Assembly: GCA_021014325.1 (NCBI GenBank) | Contig: CM037476.1 | Span: 22,232,827-22,296,826, forward strand | Length of the DNA: 64,000 bases | Direction: 5' to 3' | Source: Plazaster borealis | Lineage: Eukaryota > Echinodermata > Asteroidea > Forcipulatida > Labidiasteridae | In this document: one piece after another, positions 53,370-63,406 of the stretch | Numbering within the stretch: position 1 is the stretch's first letter | How the letters are laid out: each line of letters opens with the position of its first letter | Position numbers and translations under genes: made by a program | Notes under the pieces: generated by a model | The model's input: the letters and a program-made list of their open reading frames with translations, nothing else | The model's database searches: none | Told to the model about the DNA's origin: nothing

Positions 53370-54024
53370 AAATCGTGTGCACGAAAACGAAATTGAATTC
53401 ATTAATAGCTACCAAGAAACCCAAGTTTGAGTGAATTGGGGGAAAATGCGTGATTTTTAATGCGGTTTAATGAAATTGAATGATTTTTTTGTTGACATTT
53501 GCTGGGAAAACCTATATTATTGAGAAAGGCGTAAACCACATTGGAATTTAATAGCCCCCACGTTCCCTTGGTAGTCTGAATAAGCCATTTGTGAGTTTGA
53601 TTTGAATAACGTCTCGTATTAATTACTTCCTTAGTCACAAATTGGCGCTTAATTGGAATTCCTCGGACTATAGAGACAGTTGCTGCATGCCAATTAATGG
53701 TTCGGGCAAGCTTTTGCGTAGACTGGTCCCCTGTCTTTATCTGCAAGGATAAAGACAGGCACTGGTCTTACAGGCCCAATGATTTCATTGGATACAATGA
53801 TTTCATTAGATAAATGTGCAGTGACGTAAGCTTTCCATATCTGTGTTGTGATTGGTCCGAGGTGATGTAGTTTGTCAGCTTGCACTCTCGATGGTCTGCA
53901 TGCAGCGTGTGCATAATGTTGTTTTGTTGAGGTCAAAGGTACATCTGACAGGATCCGGCCAGGCGCTCAATGCAGGTTACTGGCGTTATTCACTAGCCTT
54001 GAAGTGTGACGTCAGATGTTCACC
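53370..54024 (+). repeat. Repeat X, left inverted copy
   Basis: 'aatcgtgtgcacgaaaacga', 'gactggtcccctgtctttat', 'ggataaagacaggcactggt', 'gtgcagtgacgtaagctttc' and 'gtgtgacgtcagatgttcac' are all found in reverse complement at 63407-64000. The left copy lacks about 90 bp that the right copy has near 63510-63600. It has about 150 bp of its own near 53540-53700. Confidence 0.85.
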
Positions 54025-55029
54025 TTTTGCGTAGCAACCTCCAGATGAGCCAACCCTGGTACCATTGTGCCATACACATTCATTCAGAATTGTGTATGGG
54101 TGTTCGCATACTCTTACGTAACTACGCGAAAGCTTGCCCCGAATCATGTGACATATAGCAAAGCGGTTACTTGTGACAAAGCAAGTCATTGTACCAGAAA
54201 TTATTAAAATCTAACTCGTAATTCGCAAATGGCTTATTGCCTAGCTTCAGATGTCACGATTTTTAAGAAGACACGACAGGGCATACAAATTCCAAGAACC
54301 GGGGGGGGGGGGATCACCGAATTGTATCCGGAAACTTGGTAAACATTATTTTGTGAAGAATACAGTTGTCTTTTTGAAATGTAGGTTTTTAGACATCGCA
54401 ACAAAAAAATGTGCTGGTGTCGCTGATCCATGAATGAGTTTTATTCTACATGACCTCATTATGCTTCATGTTTCATGATTCAAGATTCAAGTTTTGAGAT
54501 TCATAATTGATGGTTGATGTCAAGAGATGGCGCTGTAAGCCTGTTGACTATAATGACGTCATCAATTTAATAGTTTTCGTTACCTTTCCTCCGATGTGTA
54601 ATAATAGTGATTGAACTCCATGGTCAACGTGACTCAGTGCTTTGAAAGAAGATTTTGAAGAAATTTATTGACAAATATTGTATGCAATATCAAACACCAG
54701 ACAGCGCAAGAAAATTTGGACTGTTTGAAGTGCACCTTTATCTCGCCTCATTGAAGCATATCCCTATAAGAATAGAGCCACATGTAGTTTTAACTTTACC
54801 CTGGTATGACTTAAGACTAAGACCAATGCAAGGCAAGCTAAGAAGACTCCACAAAAGACAGAAGGAAACAAATTAAACTGAAGATGAAAACTTGAAGAAA
54901 TAAATATATATTTGTAAAAGAAAAGAACTGAGCCCAACTGATTGAACAAAAGGCTGTTTGGTTGGGCCACGATTCGTCGGCGGCACTTGTTGTAGATTGG
55001 ATACCAGAGGGATGTCATTGTTTCTTGGG

Positions 55030-55250
55030 CCGCACCGACTAAAGATGCGCTGGGTCGACAACATCCAAGAATGGTCAGGTTGTGATACCGACGAACTGAA
55101 AGCAGCAGCACTGGAAAGACGGGCTGTGATGGGAACGGTACCATATTTCAGCGGGGTACACTTTGAGGAGGAGACCATGGGCAAATGTCTAATAAGGATG
55201 ATGTTGATGATGATGAAGTCAGCTCAGATGAAATATGCTCGTAACACTGT
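55030..55250 (+). mobile_element. LINE ORF2 C-terminal fragment
   Basis: The frame contains KMRWVDNIQEWSGCDTDELK then AAALERRAVMG. This resembles the conserved 'RW-DNI-EW-G---EL--AA-DR--W' tail of many non-LTR reverse transcriptases. It ends in a GATGAT-rich tail, as LINE 3' ends often do. The rest of the element is missing. Family assignment is by motif memory only. Confidence 0.55.
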
Positions 55251-55276
55251 AACTGGCACTTAAAAAGCAATCCGGA

Positions 55277-55892
55277 GTTACCGTAAAATGGGGTAACTTT
55301 GGCAGGTTTTTGTATGAATGGTGCAGTAATATTTTTCCATGGTTGTAGCTGGATGCTTATTAAAAATTTAACTTCTATGTGACATTAGGGGCATCCTCTA
55401 CCCTAGTGATCATGAAAAATTATAATTATTTTTTCCATTAAAACCCTGGGGGTCAATTAATATGCTGCCAAAGTTACCCCGAGTTTGGGGCAGCTTATAT
55501 GTTTTTTGTTAAATAGAGAAAAACTAAAAAATCAAAAAGCTCGATACAGATGTAAACGGTGTATTTTCTTTACATTGATGCCACTCACAGTGATTAAAAA
55601 CCCCAGCCTCGTTCAAAGTGTTTTGTTAATAAATTTCCATAAATATAATTTTTCTTCTTTTCTTTTTTTGCATATTTAACAACATATATATATATACATA
55701 TTTGTTAATATATTATTATTTACTCTGAAAATGTAGATTAATTACAAAAATGTAAACTTTAAAGGTTACTAGTTTTCCTAAACATAATACCATAGAAGCT
55801 GCGCATCGCGATTTCCCCCCCCGGTTAAAAACATCAATGCAACCCTGCCAAAGTTACCCAGGGTGCCAAAGTTACCCCATCTTAGCCGGGTG
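55277..55892. mobile_element. Foldback P with GGGGTAACTTTGGCA repeats
   Basis: The left end 'aatggggtaactttggcagg' and right end 'ctgccaaagttacccagggt' then gccaaagttaccccat are inverted; an internal copy 'gctgccaaagttacc' then ccga lies at 55464. It sits between two LINE C-terminal-like fragments. Confidence 0.7.
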
Positions 55893-55894
55893 AT

Positions 55895-56065
55895 CCTGTG
55901 GGAACCAATAACATGGAAAACCAAGCAGAGGGAATCCAAGAACATGATGAAAACGATGAAAGAAGGTGCAGGGGTGGAGACTATGGATGAACTAGCTGGC
56001 TGCATGAGTGATCGTGATGTGTGGCTTGTGATATGGCGCTCGTCTCAAGTAGCCACTTGGGTCGA
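55895..56065 (+). mobile_element. Second LINE C-terminal-like fragment
   Basis: Residues MKTMKEGAGVETMDELAGCM then SDRDVWLVIW fit the C-terminal 'G----EL---M-DR--W' pattern of LINE reverse transcriptases. Short and isolated. Confidence 0.4.
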
Positions 56066-56306
56066 CGGAATCAATCAATGTAAAGCAATAATGCAAAAGC
56101 ATTCTGGAAAATAGAGGAGTTCAAAACGGGTACCGGTATCCCACCATTGAAATTCCAAGATGTGACGACGGAGACCAAGTCAGAGCATCAGAGTATACGA
56201 ATGATGATACCAGCAACTCTCCAGCATTGGTGGGAGAGACTATCACAAATATTCCACAACCTCATATTCAAATCGCCGCACTCTAAACAAAAACTCCCGG
56301 GTCAGA

Positions 56307-56980
56307 ATAGACTGTGCAAGTCTCGCGCGTGTCGGAACGAGAAAACACGTCAAACGAAGAACATTTTTTTTCTCTGAAATCAAATATTTGTTTAAATTAT
56401 AATCTAATGATAAAATCTGAACAACAAAAATACGTAATTTTATATTAAATACACAAATAATGTGTTAACTATTATTGAACCAAATTTAAAACTCTGGGAC
56501 AAGGATGCTAATTTGATCTTAACTTTTCAGAAACCACTTACGTGGATTCGCGAAGGTCACATGGGCGTAAAATTAACGTTTGACACAGTTTAAGAGGACG
56601 CTGACGCCTCAACAACCATAGACTGCTATGAAAAGGCTTCGCAATGCAATTTTAGCATCTGGCGATTATCATTGCGCATCCAAAACAAGCGTTTACATAA
56701 GTTTTGTGATCGGAGGTGGGCACAGAATTCTTTTTTTTTGAGCAAAAGGAAGCTGAGGTCAAGTGTAATTTCGGGTTTTCTGTTTTTTATTTATTAATTT
56801 GAATTTATTTTTTTTTTTTTTTTTTATCACTTATATATATACACAACATATTTTTTTTGGTCATCATAAACCACGTTTAAATAAAATAATTGACAAAACA
56901 AAATCTTGCCCACGTAAATCTCCATATGGTTGGGACATGGTCCCGGAAGTTCAACATTGTACGAGACTTGCACAGTCTAT
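56307..56980. mobile_element. Terminal-inverted-repeat element, family N
   Basis: ATAGACTGTGCAAGTCTCGC at the left; CGAGACTTGCACAGTCTAT at the right. The left subterminal 'gaacgagaaaacacg' matches the complement of the right arm of the 27121 element. T-homopolymer at 56805. No transposase. Confidence 0.75.
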
Positions 56981-57139
56981 TGGCCCGGATTCTGGGTCCC
57001 ATGGGACCTCTGATCCAACAGGGGTCAGTGTGACCCCGGATGTTCAAGAATTGGTTATTGATAGCAGAGATAGGCCTACTTGGTTTTGAAATTTTTTGAG
57101 TACAAAATAAAGATTGTAAATTACGTAAAGTAGGCAAAA

Positions 57140-57452
57140 CATTTTGGGCCGTTGTGCGTGCTTTGTATAAGCCACGCCCCTTATATGGTTAATATATTCA
57201 CAATCATGACCTTTCAACCAGCACAGCATTAAGCAGTGAAAAAATATCATCGACTGTACTGTTTTTTTTCTCTTTGTCTTAATATACAGTGCTGTATTCT
57301 TGTAAAACAATTATAGTATGTATTATTCTTGGTTGAAAAATATATTATTACGGATGTTTTCAGCATCGTAAGTTCTACGTTTCAAAATTTACCACAGTGG
57401 TTGTAACGTGAGTGATGGAGCAACTCCTGATTCGCATTTGCAAAGGTTAAGT
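57140..57452 (+). promoter_or_regulatory. Upstream region of U3 gene 1, with candidate PSE
   Basis: The last ~110 bp are nearly the same in both U3 copies although sequence between the genes is unrelated. The best-conserved block, 'accacagtggttgtaacgtg' then agtgat, lies about 35-65 bp before the RNA start, where the proximal sequence element of Pol II snRNA-type genes is expected. No TATA box is seen at -25, as expected for Pol II rather than Pol III transcription. Confidence 0.55.
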
Positions 57453-57673
57453 AAGATCATACTTTTAGGGATCATTTCTATAGTATGTATCTTCTCTCAC
57501 GAATACACATTTGACCAATAGACGCAAACCACGATGACGAGATCAAGTGTTCCTCTCTGAGCGCGAAGCGGGTCCGAGGCGTCACCCTCTGGGTGTCTTG
57601 CTGAGGATCATTGATGAACGTTCCTCCTACCCGTTTAGAGGCAGTTGGAGGAGAGGAACACATTCTGAGTGGT
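57453..57673 (+). ncRNA. U3 small nucleolar RNA, copy 1
   Basis: Begins AAGATCATACTTTTAGGGATC and continues CATTTCTATAGTATG. This is the U3 5' domain including box A, which pairs with pre-18S rRNA. Box C'-like 'cgatgacgag', box B 'tgagcgcgaagc', box C 'atcattgatgaacg' and box D in 'cattctgagtggt' follow in the correct order. The terminal stem 'cgttcctcc / ggaggagaggaac' is intact. 221 nt, near the usual metazoan length. U3 is an independently transcribed box C/D RNA that guides the early pre-rRNA cleavages in the SSU processome. The 78-codon minus ORF across it is a shadow. Confidence 0.94.
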
Positions 57674-57715
57674 TTGCGATCTCGTGAGAACTCAAACATC
57701 AAAAAGCCAAACAAA
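57674..57715 (+). terminator. Candidate 3' box of U3 gene 1
   Basis: 'gagaactcaaacatcaa' is conserved after both U3 genes, followed by an A-rich patch. Position fits the 3' processing signal of snRNA-type genes. Inferred from conservation only. Confidence 0.4.
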
Positions 57716-57879
57716 TGTTCGACGTGGCATCCTGGTTATCAGGTCTGCGTTGTGTATTTTCATTCATGTTTTTTGGGGGGATTAGCAAAGTTATTAATTT
57801 ATGGAATATGTAGAGCATACTGAGTCAGAAAACCGATTTTCCATTTTCTCCGAGGTATGCATTTTTTTATAAATATAAT

Positions 57880-58440
57880 GGATACATGACGTAGCAACTT
57901 GGTCTTCAACGATTTTCAACGATTAAATCAACATTTTCTTGGGCAAGGAACCTTATGGTACCACTTTCAATGACCTCAGTGGCGGCCATCTTGGATATCT
58001 CACCATGGCCTTCAAAAATTAACAAATTTTATATTGTCAACTATTGTTAGTGTAGATAACCAAGGTCTTGGTTTCAACTACTAAATCTCCCTTTTTTCTT
58101 GGGGGGGGGGGGTGGGGGTGGGGTGGGGGTGGGGGAGGGCGGGGTTGCAAGGGACCCTAAAGCAAGACCAAAAACAAAGACCAACTGATTGGCGGCCGTC
58201 TTAGATTTTTTTAAATGGCAGCCAAAATTGAAATATTTTTCAATATCATGGCTTCTGGATTTCATTGTTTTAGCAATTTTTGAAATCACTGACCAAATCT
58301 ACATTTCCGTGGGCAAAGAACCTAATGGTACAACTTGCCATGACTTGGTTTTTTTTTCCAAAATGGCTGCCATTTCATATTTTCCACGATTTTGGAGTGT
58401 AGATGACGGTCCTTGGTTTTAAATCTCTTTGGGGGGGGGG
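57880..58440. repeat. Diverged tandem repeat W with GGCGGCCATCTT motifs
   Basis: Two to three units share 'ggcggccatcttgga', 'ttgggcaaggaaccttatgg', 'gtagataaccaaggtcttgg' and a G-run ('tttttcttgggggg' at 58095; 'ctctttgggggg' at 58425). It fills the spacer between the U3 genes. Confidence 0.65.
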
Positions 58441-58759
58441 GGTTCAAAAGGTGATCCCTTTCCTGCCGCTTCCCAGGTTGTATCGTAAACTTGGGTGTGA
58501 TCCCTGGCTACACGACATTTACACATTTACACATTAATCCAGTGGTCGCAGGTTCTAATCCCGCTCAACTAAATATTTCCTTGTTCATCCCAGTGAAAAT
58601 TAGATTAAACCTAGTCAGTTTCCCTTGTGGTTTATTACTTGATCTACTCTATTTTGGCAAGAAAACGTATTTTTGTATAGTTACTTTGGCGAGAAAACAA
58701 AGTTGTTCGGCATGTCACTATACCCGGGCTCCGTATAGTATACGCAGAGACACTTGGTT

Positions 58760-59133
58760 TTTAAAGGCACTGAACACGTTTGGAAATTGTCAAAGACCAA
58801 TGTTCCCACTTGGTGTATCCCAACATATGCATAAAATAACAAACCTGTGAAAATATGGGCTCAATTGGTCATCGAAGTTGCAAGAAAATGATGAAAGAAA
58901 AAACACCCTTGTTGTACAAATTTGTGTGCTTTCAGATAGGAATATAAACTTCTTGCAAGAAGTTTTATTATTTTAGTGAGAAATTACCTCTTTCTCAAAA
59001 ACTACGTTACTTCAGAGGGAGTCGTTTCCTACAATGTTTTATACTATCAACACCTCTCCGTTGCTTGTTACCAAGTAAGTTTTTATGCTAATATTTGTTT
59101 TGAGTCATTACCAAACGTGTACGATACCTTTAA
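58760..59133. mobile_element. Terminal-inverted-repeat element, family A
   Basis: TTTAAAGGCACTGAACACG to 'cgtgtacgatacctttaa', inserted between the two U3 units and absent from the equivalent place upstream of gene 1. Confidence 0.85.
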
Positions 59134-59179
59134 AATGTTAAATTAAAAAATAAAAACTGTAAAGTATATGTGAAGTAGG

Positions 59180-59513
59180 TGAACATTATTGTGGCCGTTG
59201 CGCATGCTTTGCATAAGTCACACCCCTTATATGGCCTTTGAAATAGCAAAGCCCGACCTGACTTTAAGCAGTCAAACTACCGACTGTACGACCCTAATAC
59301 GGTTTTTTTTGTCTTAATAAATATGACAATTTATATACAACATTGATGTTTTCTTGTAAAACAATTATTAGTAGGCTATGTTTTAATTCGTGAGTAAAAA
59401 GTATATTACTACGAATGTTTTCAGCATCGTAAATTCTAATTTTCAACATTTACCACAGTGGCTGTAACGTGAGTGATTGAACAAGTCTTGATTCGCAATT
59501 GCAGAGGTTAAGT
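59180..59513 (+). promoter_or_regulatory. Upstream region of U3 gene 2, with candidate PSE
   Basis: Matches 57140-57452: 'gccgttgcgcatgctttgca', 'ccccttatatgg', 'atgttttcagcatcgtaa' and 'accacagtggctgtaacgtg' then agtgat. Similarity fades further upstream, so the duplicated unit begins near here. Confidence 0.55.
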
Positions 59514-59734
59514 AAGATCATACTTTTATGGATCATTTCTATAGTATGCATCTTCTCTCACGAATACACATTTGACCAATAGCCGCAAACCACGATGACG
59601 AGATCAAGTGTTCTTCTCTGAGCGCGAAGCGGGTCCGAGGCGTCACCCTCTGGGTGTCTTGCTGAGGATCATTGATGAACGTTCCTCCTACCCGTTTAGA
59701 GGCATTTGGAGGAGAGGAACACATTCTGAGTGGT
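59514..59734 (+). ncRNA. U3 small nucleolar RNA, copy 2
   Basis: Same 221-nt length as copy 1, with a handful of substitutions. Box A core GGATCATTTCTATAG is intact, although the preceding AGGG has become ATGG. Others: 'accaatagccgcaaacc' for 'accaatagacgcaaacc', 'tgttcttctctg' for 'tgttcctctctg', and 'ggcatttggagg' for 'ggcagttggagg' in the terminal hairpin. Boxes B, C and D are unchanged. It has its own promoter-like and 3' blocks, so both copies look expressible. The first ~10 bases (AAGATCATAC) are identical. Confidence 0.92.
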
Positions 59735-59775
59735 TTGCGACCTCCTGAGAACTCAAACATCAACAAGCTAACTTA
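59735..59775 (+). terminator. Candidate 3' box of U3 gene 2
   Basis: 'gagaactcaaacatcaa' then caagctaa, as after gene 1. The two units diverge right after this. Confidence 0.4.
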
Positions 59776-59984
59776 AATAGAAGCGCCGGGCACTTATTGC
59801 CGGAGGTCCCATCGGTCATTTTTTCCGACCCCAAATTAATTGAAATTTCCCCAGTCAGTTTCACCTGTGGTGTTATTACTTGATACTTGTTGTGTCCGCG
59901 ACCTTTGCTCCTTCATCTTTTCAGTTTGGCCTCGCCAAAGGTATGGAGCCCATGAAAGGACAGGTGAACAAATTTGAAAAGGCG

Positions 59985-60050
59985 AAGGGACATTTTTTCT
60001 TTCCCTCGAAACAATATTTCGTTCCCTCGAGATTTCGTTACTTCAAAATT
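59985..60050. repeat. Fragment of the family R tandem repeat
   Basis: 'tttccctcgaaacaatattt' then cgttccctcgagatttcgttac corresponds to the 25-bp units of 47967-48270. Confidence 0.6.
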
Positions 60051-60599
60051 ACTTACTCTTACGGAGCCCCAGATATGCCATTTCACTTATCGCAGTTTGA
60101 AAAGTATTCAGAGGTGGCCTTATATTATCATGTCAAAATTGACTGTCAAAATCTCTCCTCTTTCTCCATGTCGTTTTTCACCTCCGAGGGCCATGTTGGG
60201 AAAAAATCACTATCAATCGTTTGATTGCACACATTTTGTCCAGTGATCAGTATTCAACATTTCAAAGAAGTTAAAAACTTGATCATAATCTATTATGTAC
60301 ATTTCAAATGCTACTCTCCGAATGACAATTCTGCGGTCAGTTGGCATGCTACGGAACAGAGTCACTCTGAAGTAAACTGGTTTGGGGCTTACAGGAAAAA
60401 CTGCTTGGTTTTGGATAGTAGCATGATTCTCTATTGTTACAGCATTCTGTTGTGGAATTCTTGAAGTCCCTTACTTGCTTGTTGACAAAAGGAACACGCA
60501 GTGAATGACCATTGTTGTTAGTTACAAATAGTCATTGTGAAAACCCCCCAAAATATGTACAATTTGAGGTGAGTGCGTTTGTATTTATTTATTTTCTTT
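60051..60599. other. Gene-free stretch
   Basis: ORFs of up to 114 codons begin in or near family R-type sequence. No domain or splice support. Confidence 0.4.
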
Positions 60600-60624
60600 T
60601 GAAACAATCTTATGGTTTACCGGG

Positions 60625-60745
60625 CTGGAGGGACCGGAGGCCAACGGGCCCTTTCGCGGCGTTTTACGGCTGTACAATTCTGGAACAGGACCCCCGTTTG
60701 TTTGAATATCTCTCGCCGACCCTTTTTTTAAAGCTCAAATAAAGG
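60625..60745 (+). mobile_element. Probable LINE 3' fragment
   Basis: One frame reads FTAVQFWNRTPVCLNISRRP then FF. This resembles the 'AVRLWNSLP...' ending of several LINE reverse transcriptases, followed after a stop by 'gctcaaataaagg' with AATAAA at 60737. Short and frameshifted; uncertain. Confidence 0.35.
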
Positions 60746-60944
60746 TAATCATTCCTGTTGCAAAAACTAGGACTGACAACTTTCGTTTGCTGGGACTGAT
60801 CTTAGCCCGGGGAATAATTTGAACAAGGGATGTAAAGAAAGTGTTTGTTCAAAGATGGTATGGTATTTGGGTTACACACCAGAGTTCAGGTTAGTAAAGG
60901 AATTAGATTATGGGGGCAGTTGTTGTTGTTGGTTTTTTTTTTGT

Positions 60945-61325
60945 TTTTTTGGGGGGGTACTTTTTAAGAAATAAAATCATTCGAAAAAAGGGGTTATTTT
61001 AAGCTCGTTTTTCTTTTGTTGCTGTTCTAAGTCTTGTTGTCGTATTGATGCTCTTGCTGCTGTTGTGCTGCTTTTGTTGTTGTTGCTGCTTCTGATGTTA
61101 TTGTTATAAAATTGCCGCTGTTGTTCTTGTTGCAGTTGGCTGTTGCTGCTGCTGCTGTTGTTCTTGTTGTTTTGCTATTGCTGCTGCTGCTGCATGTCCA
61201 CTGCTGGTTGTTGCTGTTGTTGTGGCTGCTGTTATTGTTCTTCTTGTTGTCCTTGTTCTTGGTTTGCTATTGCTGCTAGCTGCTGCTTTTCACTGGTGCT
61301 GCTACTGCTGTTGTTGCTGCTGTAA
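60945..61325 (+). repeat. GCT/GTT-rich trinucleotide region
   Basis: Imperfect (TGCTGT)n and (CTG)n tracts run from about 61020 to 61325 after a G-run at 60948. The Leu/Cys ORFs across it are low complexity. Confidence 0.85.
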
Positions 61326-61742
61326 AGTGCGTAGTTATATGGGCCGAAGTCTCGCGACGATAAGGTCATCATTTAGCTTCCGGGCACCTCTGAGCCATCA
61401 GCTATTCGAGATTAACGTGGGTGCATTTTTTGTGATTTTTTATTTTTGCAAATCATTTTTTTCAACCCCCAAATATATTGATGGATTGATTTACGTTTCC
61501 AAAACTAACAATGTAACCAATAAAACTGAAATAAAATCTGGAAACCTATGAGAACAAAAATATATTGCTTGACGAATTACGAATTTACGCCGACTGTGTT
61601 ACGCAGACCCTGTCGACTGCACGGAATAGCCTATGTGCTTTTGTTACTTAGCGCGAAAACAGACCGTGTCGCATGAACTTTACGTGATGTTGCACGGCAG
61701 TCGCCGAGACGTCCTAGTTTTGCGCGGTTTGGGTACCGTACG

Positions 61743-61886
61743 GCCGTGTCCGAATTGGCGGCTACAGCTACGGCTACGGCTAAATTTTCACGTCATCATG
61801 CGTTGAAGTATAGGACGTCCTTAGCAACACCCTTGGCAACAGTCGTAGCCGTAGCTGTAGCTGCCAACTCGGATACGGCCTACTAA
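61743..61886. mobile_element. Foldback element, family G, TAC target duplication
   Basis: GGCCGTGTCCGAATTGGCGG at the left and its inverse 'gccaactcggatacggcc' at the right, flanked by TAC (61740-61742) and TAC. The 3-bp duplication and GGCC ends link family G to the PIF/Harbinger-like family J. Confidence 0.75.
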
Positions 61887-62086
61887 TGTAGAAGCTTTCT
61901 CGAGTTTGCATGCGTGATTTTATGTTAACTTGAAGCGAAAATTAAGGTCAGCTTTAAAAAAGATATATATTTTTCCTAGATTTGAGAAAATGTTACAATT
62001 TTACAATTTTTAAATTCAGCTTTTATTTTTGTTCAAACCATATTCAATTAATACAATTTATTAAAACATCACATTACAAGTTCCTT

Positions 62087-62460
62087 TTAAGGCACTGAAC
62101 ACGTTTGGAAATTGTCATAGACCAGTGTTCTCTCTTGGTGTATCCAAACATATGCATAAATAACAAGCCTGTGAAAATTTGGGCTCAACTGGTCATTGAA
62201 GTTGCAAGAAAATGATGAAAGAAAAAACACCCTTGTTGTACAAATTTGTGTGCTTTTAGATATAGGAATAAAAACTTCTTGCAAGAAGTCTTTTATTATT
62301 TTTTAGTGAGAAATTACCTCTTTCTCAAAACTACGTCACTTCAGAGGGAGTCATTTCTCACAATGTTTTATACTATCAACAGCTCTCCGTTGCTTGTTCC
62401 AAGTAAGTTTTTATGCTAATATTTGTTTTGAGTCATTACCAAACGTGTACGATACCTTTC
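62087..62460. mobile_element. Terminal-inverted-repeat element, family A
   Basis: TTTTAAGGCACTGAACACG to 'cgtgtacgatacctttc', with the 'aacttcttgcaagaagtc' dyad. Confidence 0.85.
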
Positions 62461-63406
62461 AAAACGATTGCCACAATACACGCTGTAGCTGCTATTCGGG
62501 GTGCCCGGAAGTCCAGATTCTCGCGAAAGCTCGTACGTTCTCGAGGTCAATTTACACACAGTATTAAGAAATGGTACCATGCATGGCCATGTAAACAATT
62601 TTTAAGTCAACTATTGGACAAATAGACGACTGAAAAATTTGCGAGGTAGATGCCATTGCCAAAAAGAAAACATTAGACAAGTTATGACCATGAAAATTAA
62701 ACGGTAAAACAGTGGAGTCCTGGTTAACTATAAAGTCAACAAGATCCAAAATAACAACAATCGAAAAATGTGTATCCTGACAACTACAGACAGTTTCAAC
62801 TCTTTTAACAAAGCTACCTGTGCCTGCAGGGGGAATTCCCCACAAAAATGATCAATTGCATTTAAAGCGACAATTGTTACATTTTGTTACGTGCTTTGTG
62901 TTGTTTTCATAACCCAAACAAAATGACACAAAAAGAAATAATATGGCTATTGTACTAGCTTCAAATGGTAACTCATTGGTTGTCAATCATTGAATTGGAA
63001 CAAAATATATATTTCGGCTTAAGTGATATTTTATGGTTCCCTTTCATATCGTCAATTACCGGTACTGCCAGCGAATAAAGGGTGGTGGATAAACAACAAT
63101 AAACTTGGAAGTCACAGACTTCTTTGGTAAATAAACTGTCCAAAATTGACACCATAAATGCAGCAATGCAGCAAATTGTTACAACGGCTTTGATTGACTG
63201 CAGATTGTCACAACGTTTGAAGGCTGCAAAGTACCAAACACAGGCGCACGTTCGGGTAAATATTATTTGCATTTTAAACTGGGCTATCAAAATGTTCTCG
63301 ATTGTTGTGGTCTATTATTGTCAACTCCGTTGTTGAGTGATGGACTCGAAATGGGTTTTCAATCATTGCCATTGGATGTCATTAAGTAATAAAGCTTCAG
63401 GCATAG
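62461..63406. other. Gene-free stretch before repeat X
   Basis: ORFs of 93-105 codons on the minus strand have no recognised domain. Near 63124-63300 there is an open plus frame with mixed composition, but no splice or promoter support. Confidence 0.4.

Noticed and set aside
58074..58289. Pro/Lys-rich ORF (PTPTPPPPPPPKKK)
   Set aside because: Antisense reading of a G-homopolymer in repeat W.
57478..59766. Conserved 78- and 75-codon minus-strand ORFs in two copies, looking like a small duplicated gene
   Set aside because: They are antisense readings of the two U3 snoRNA genes, whose box elements explain the conservation.
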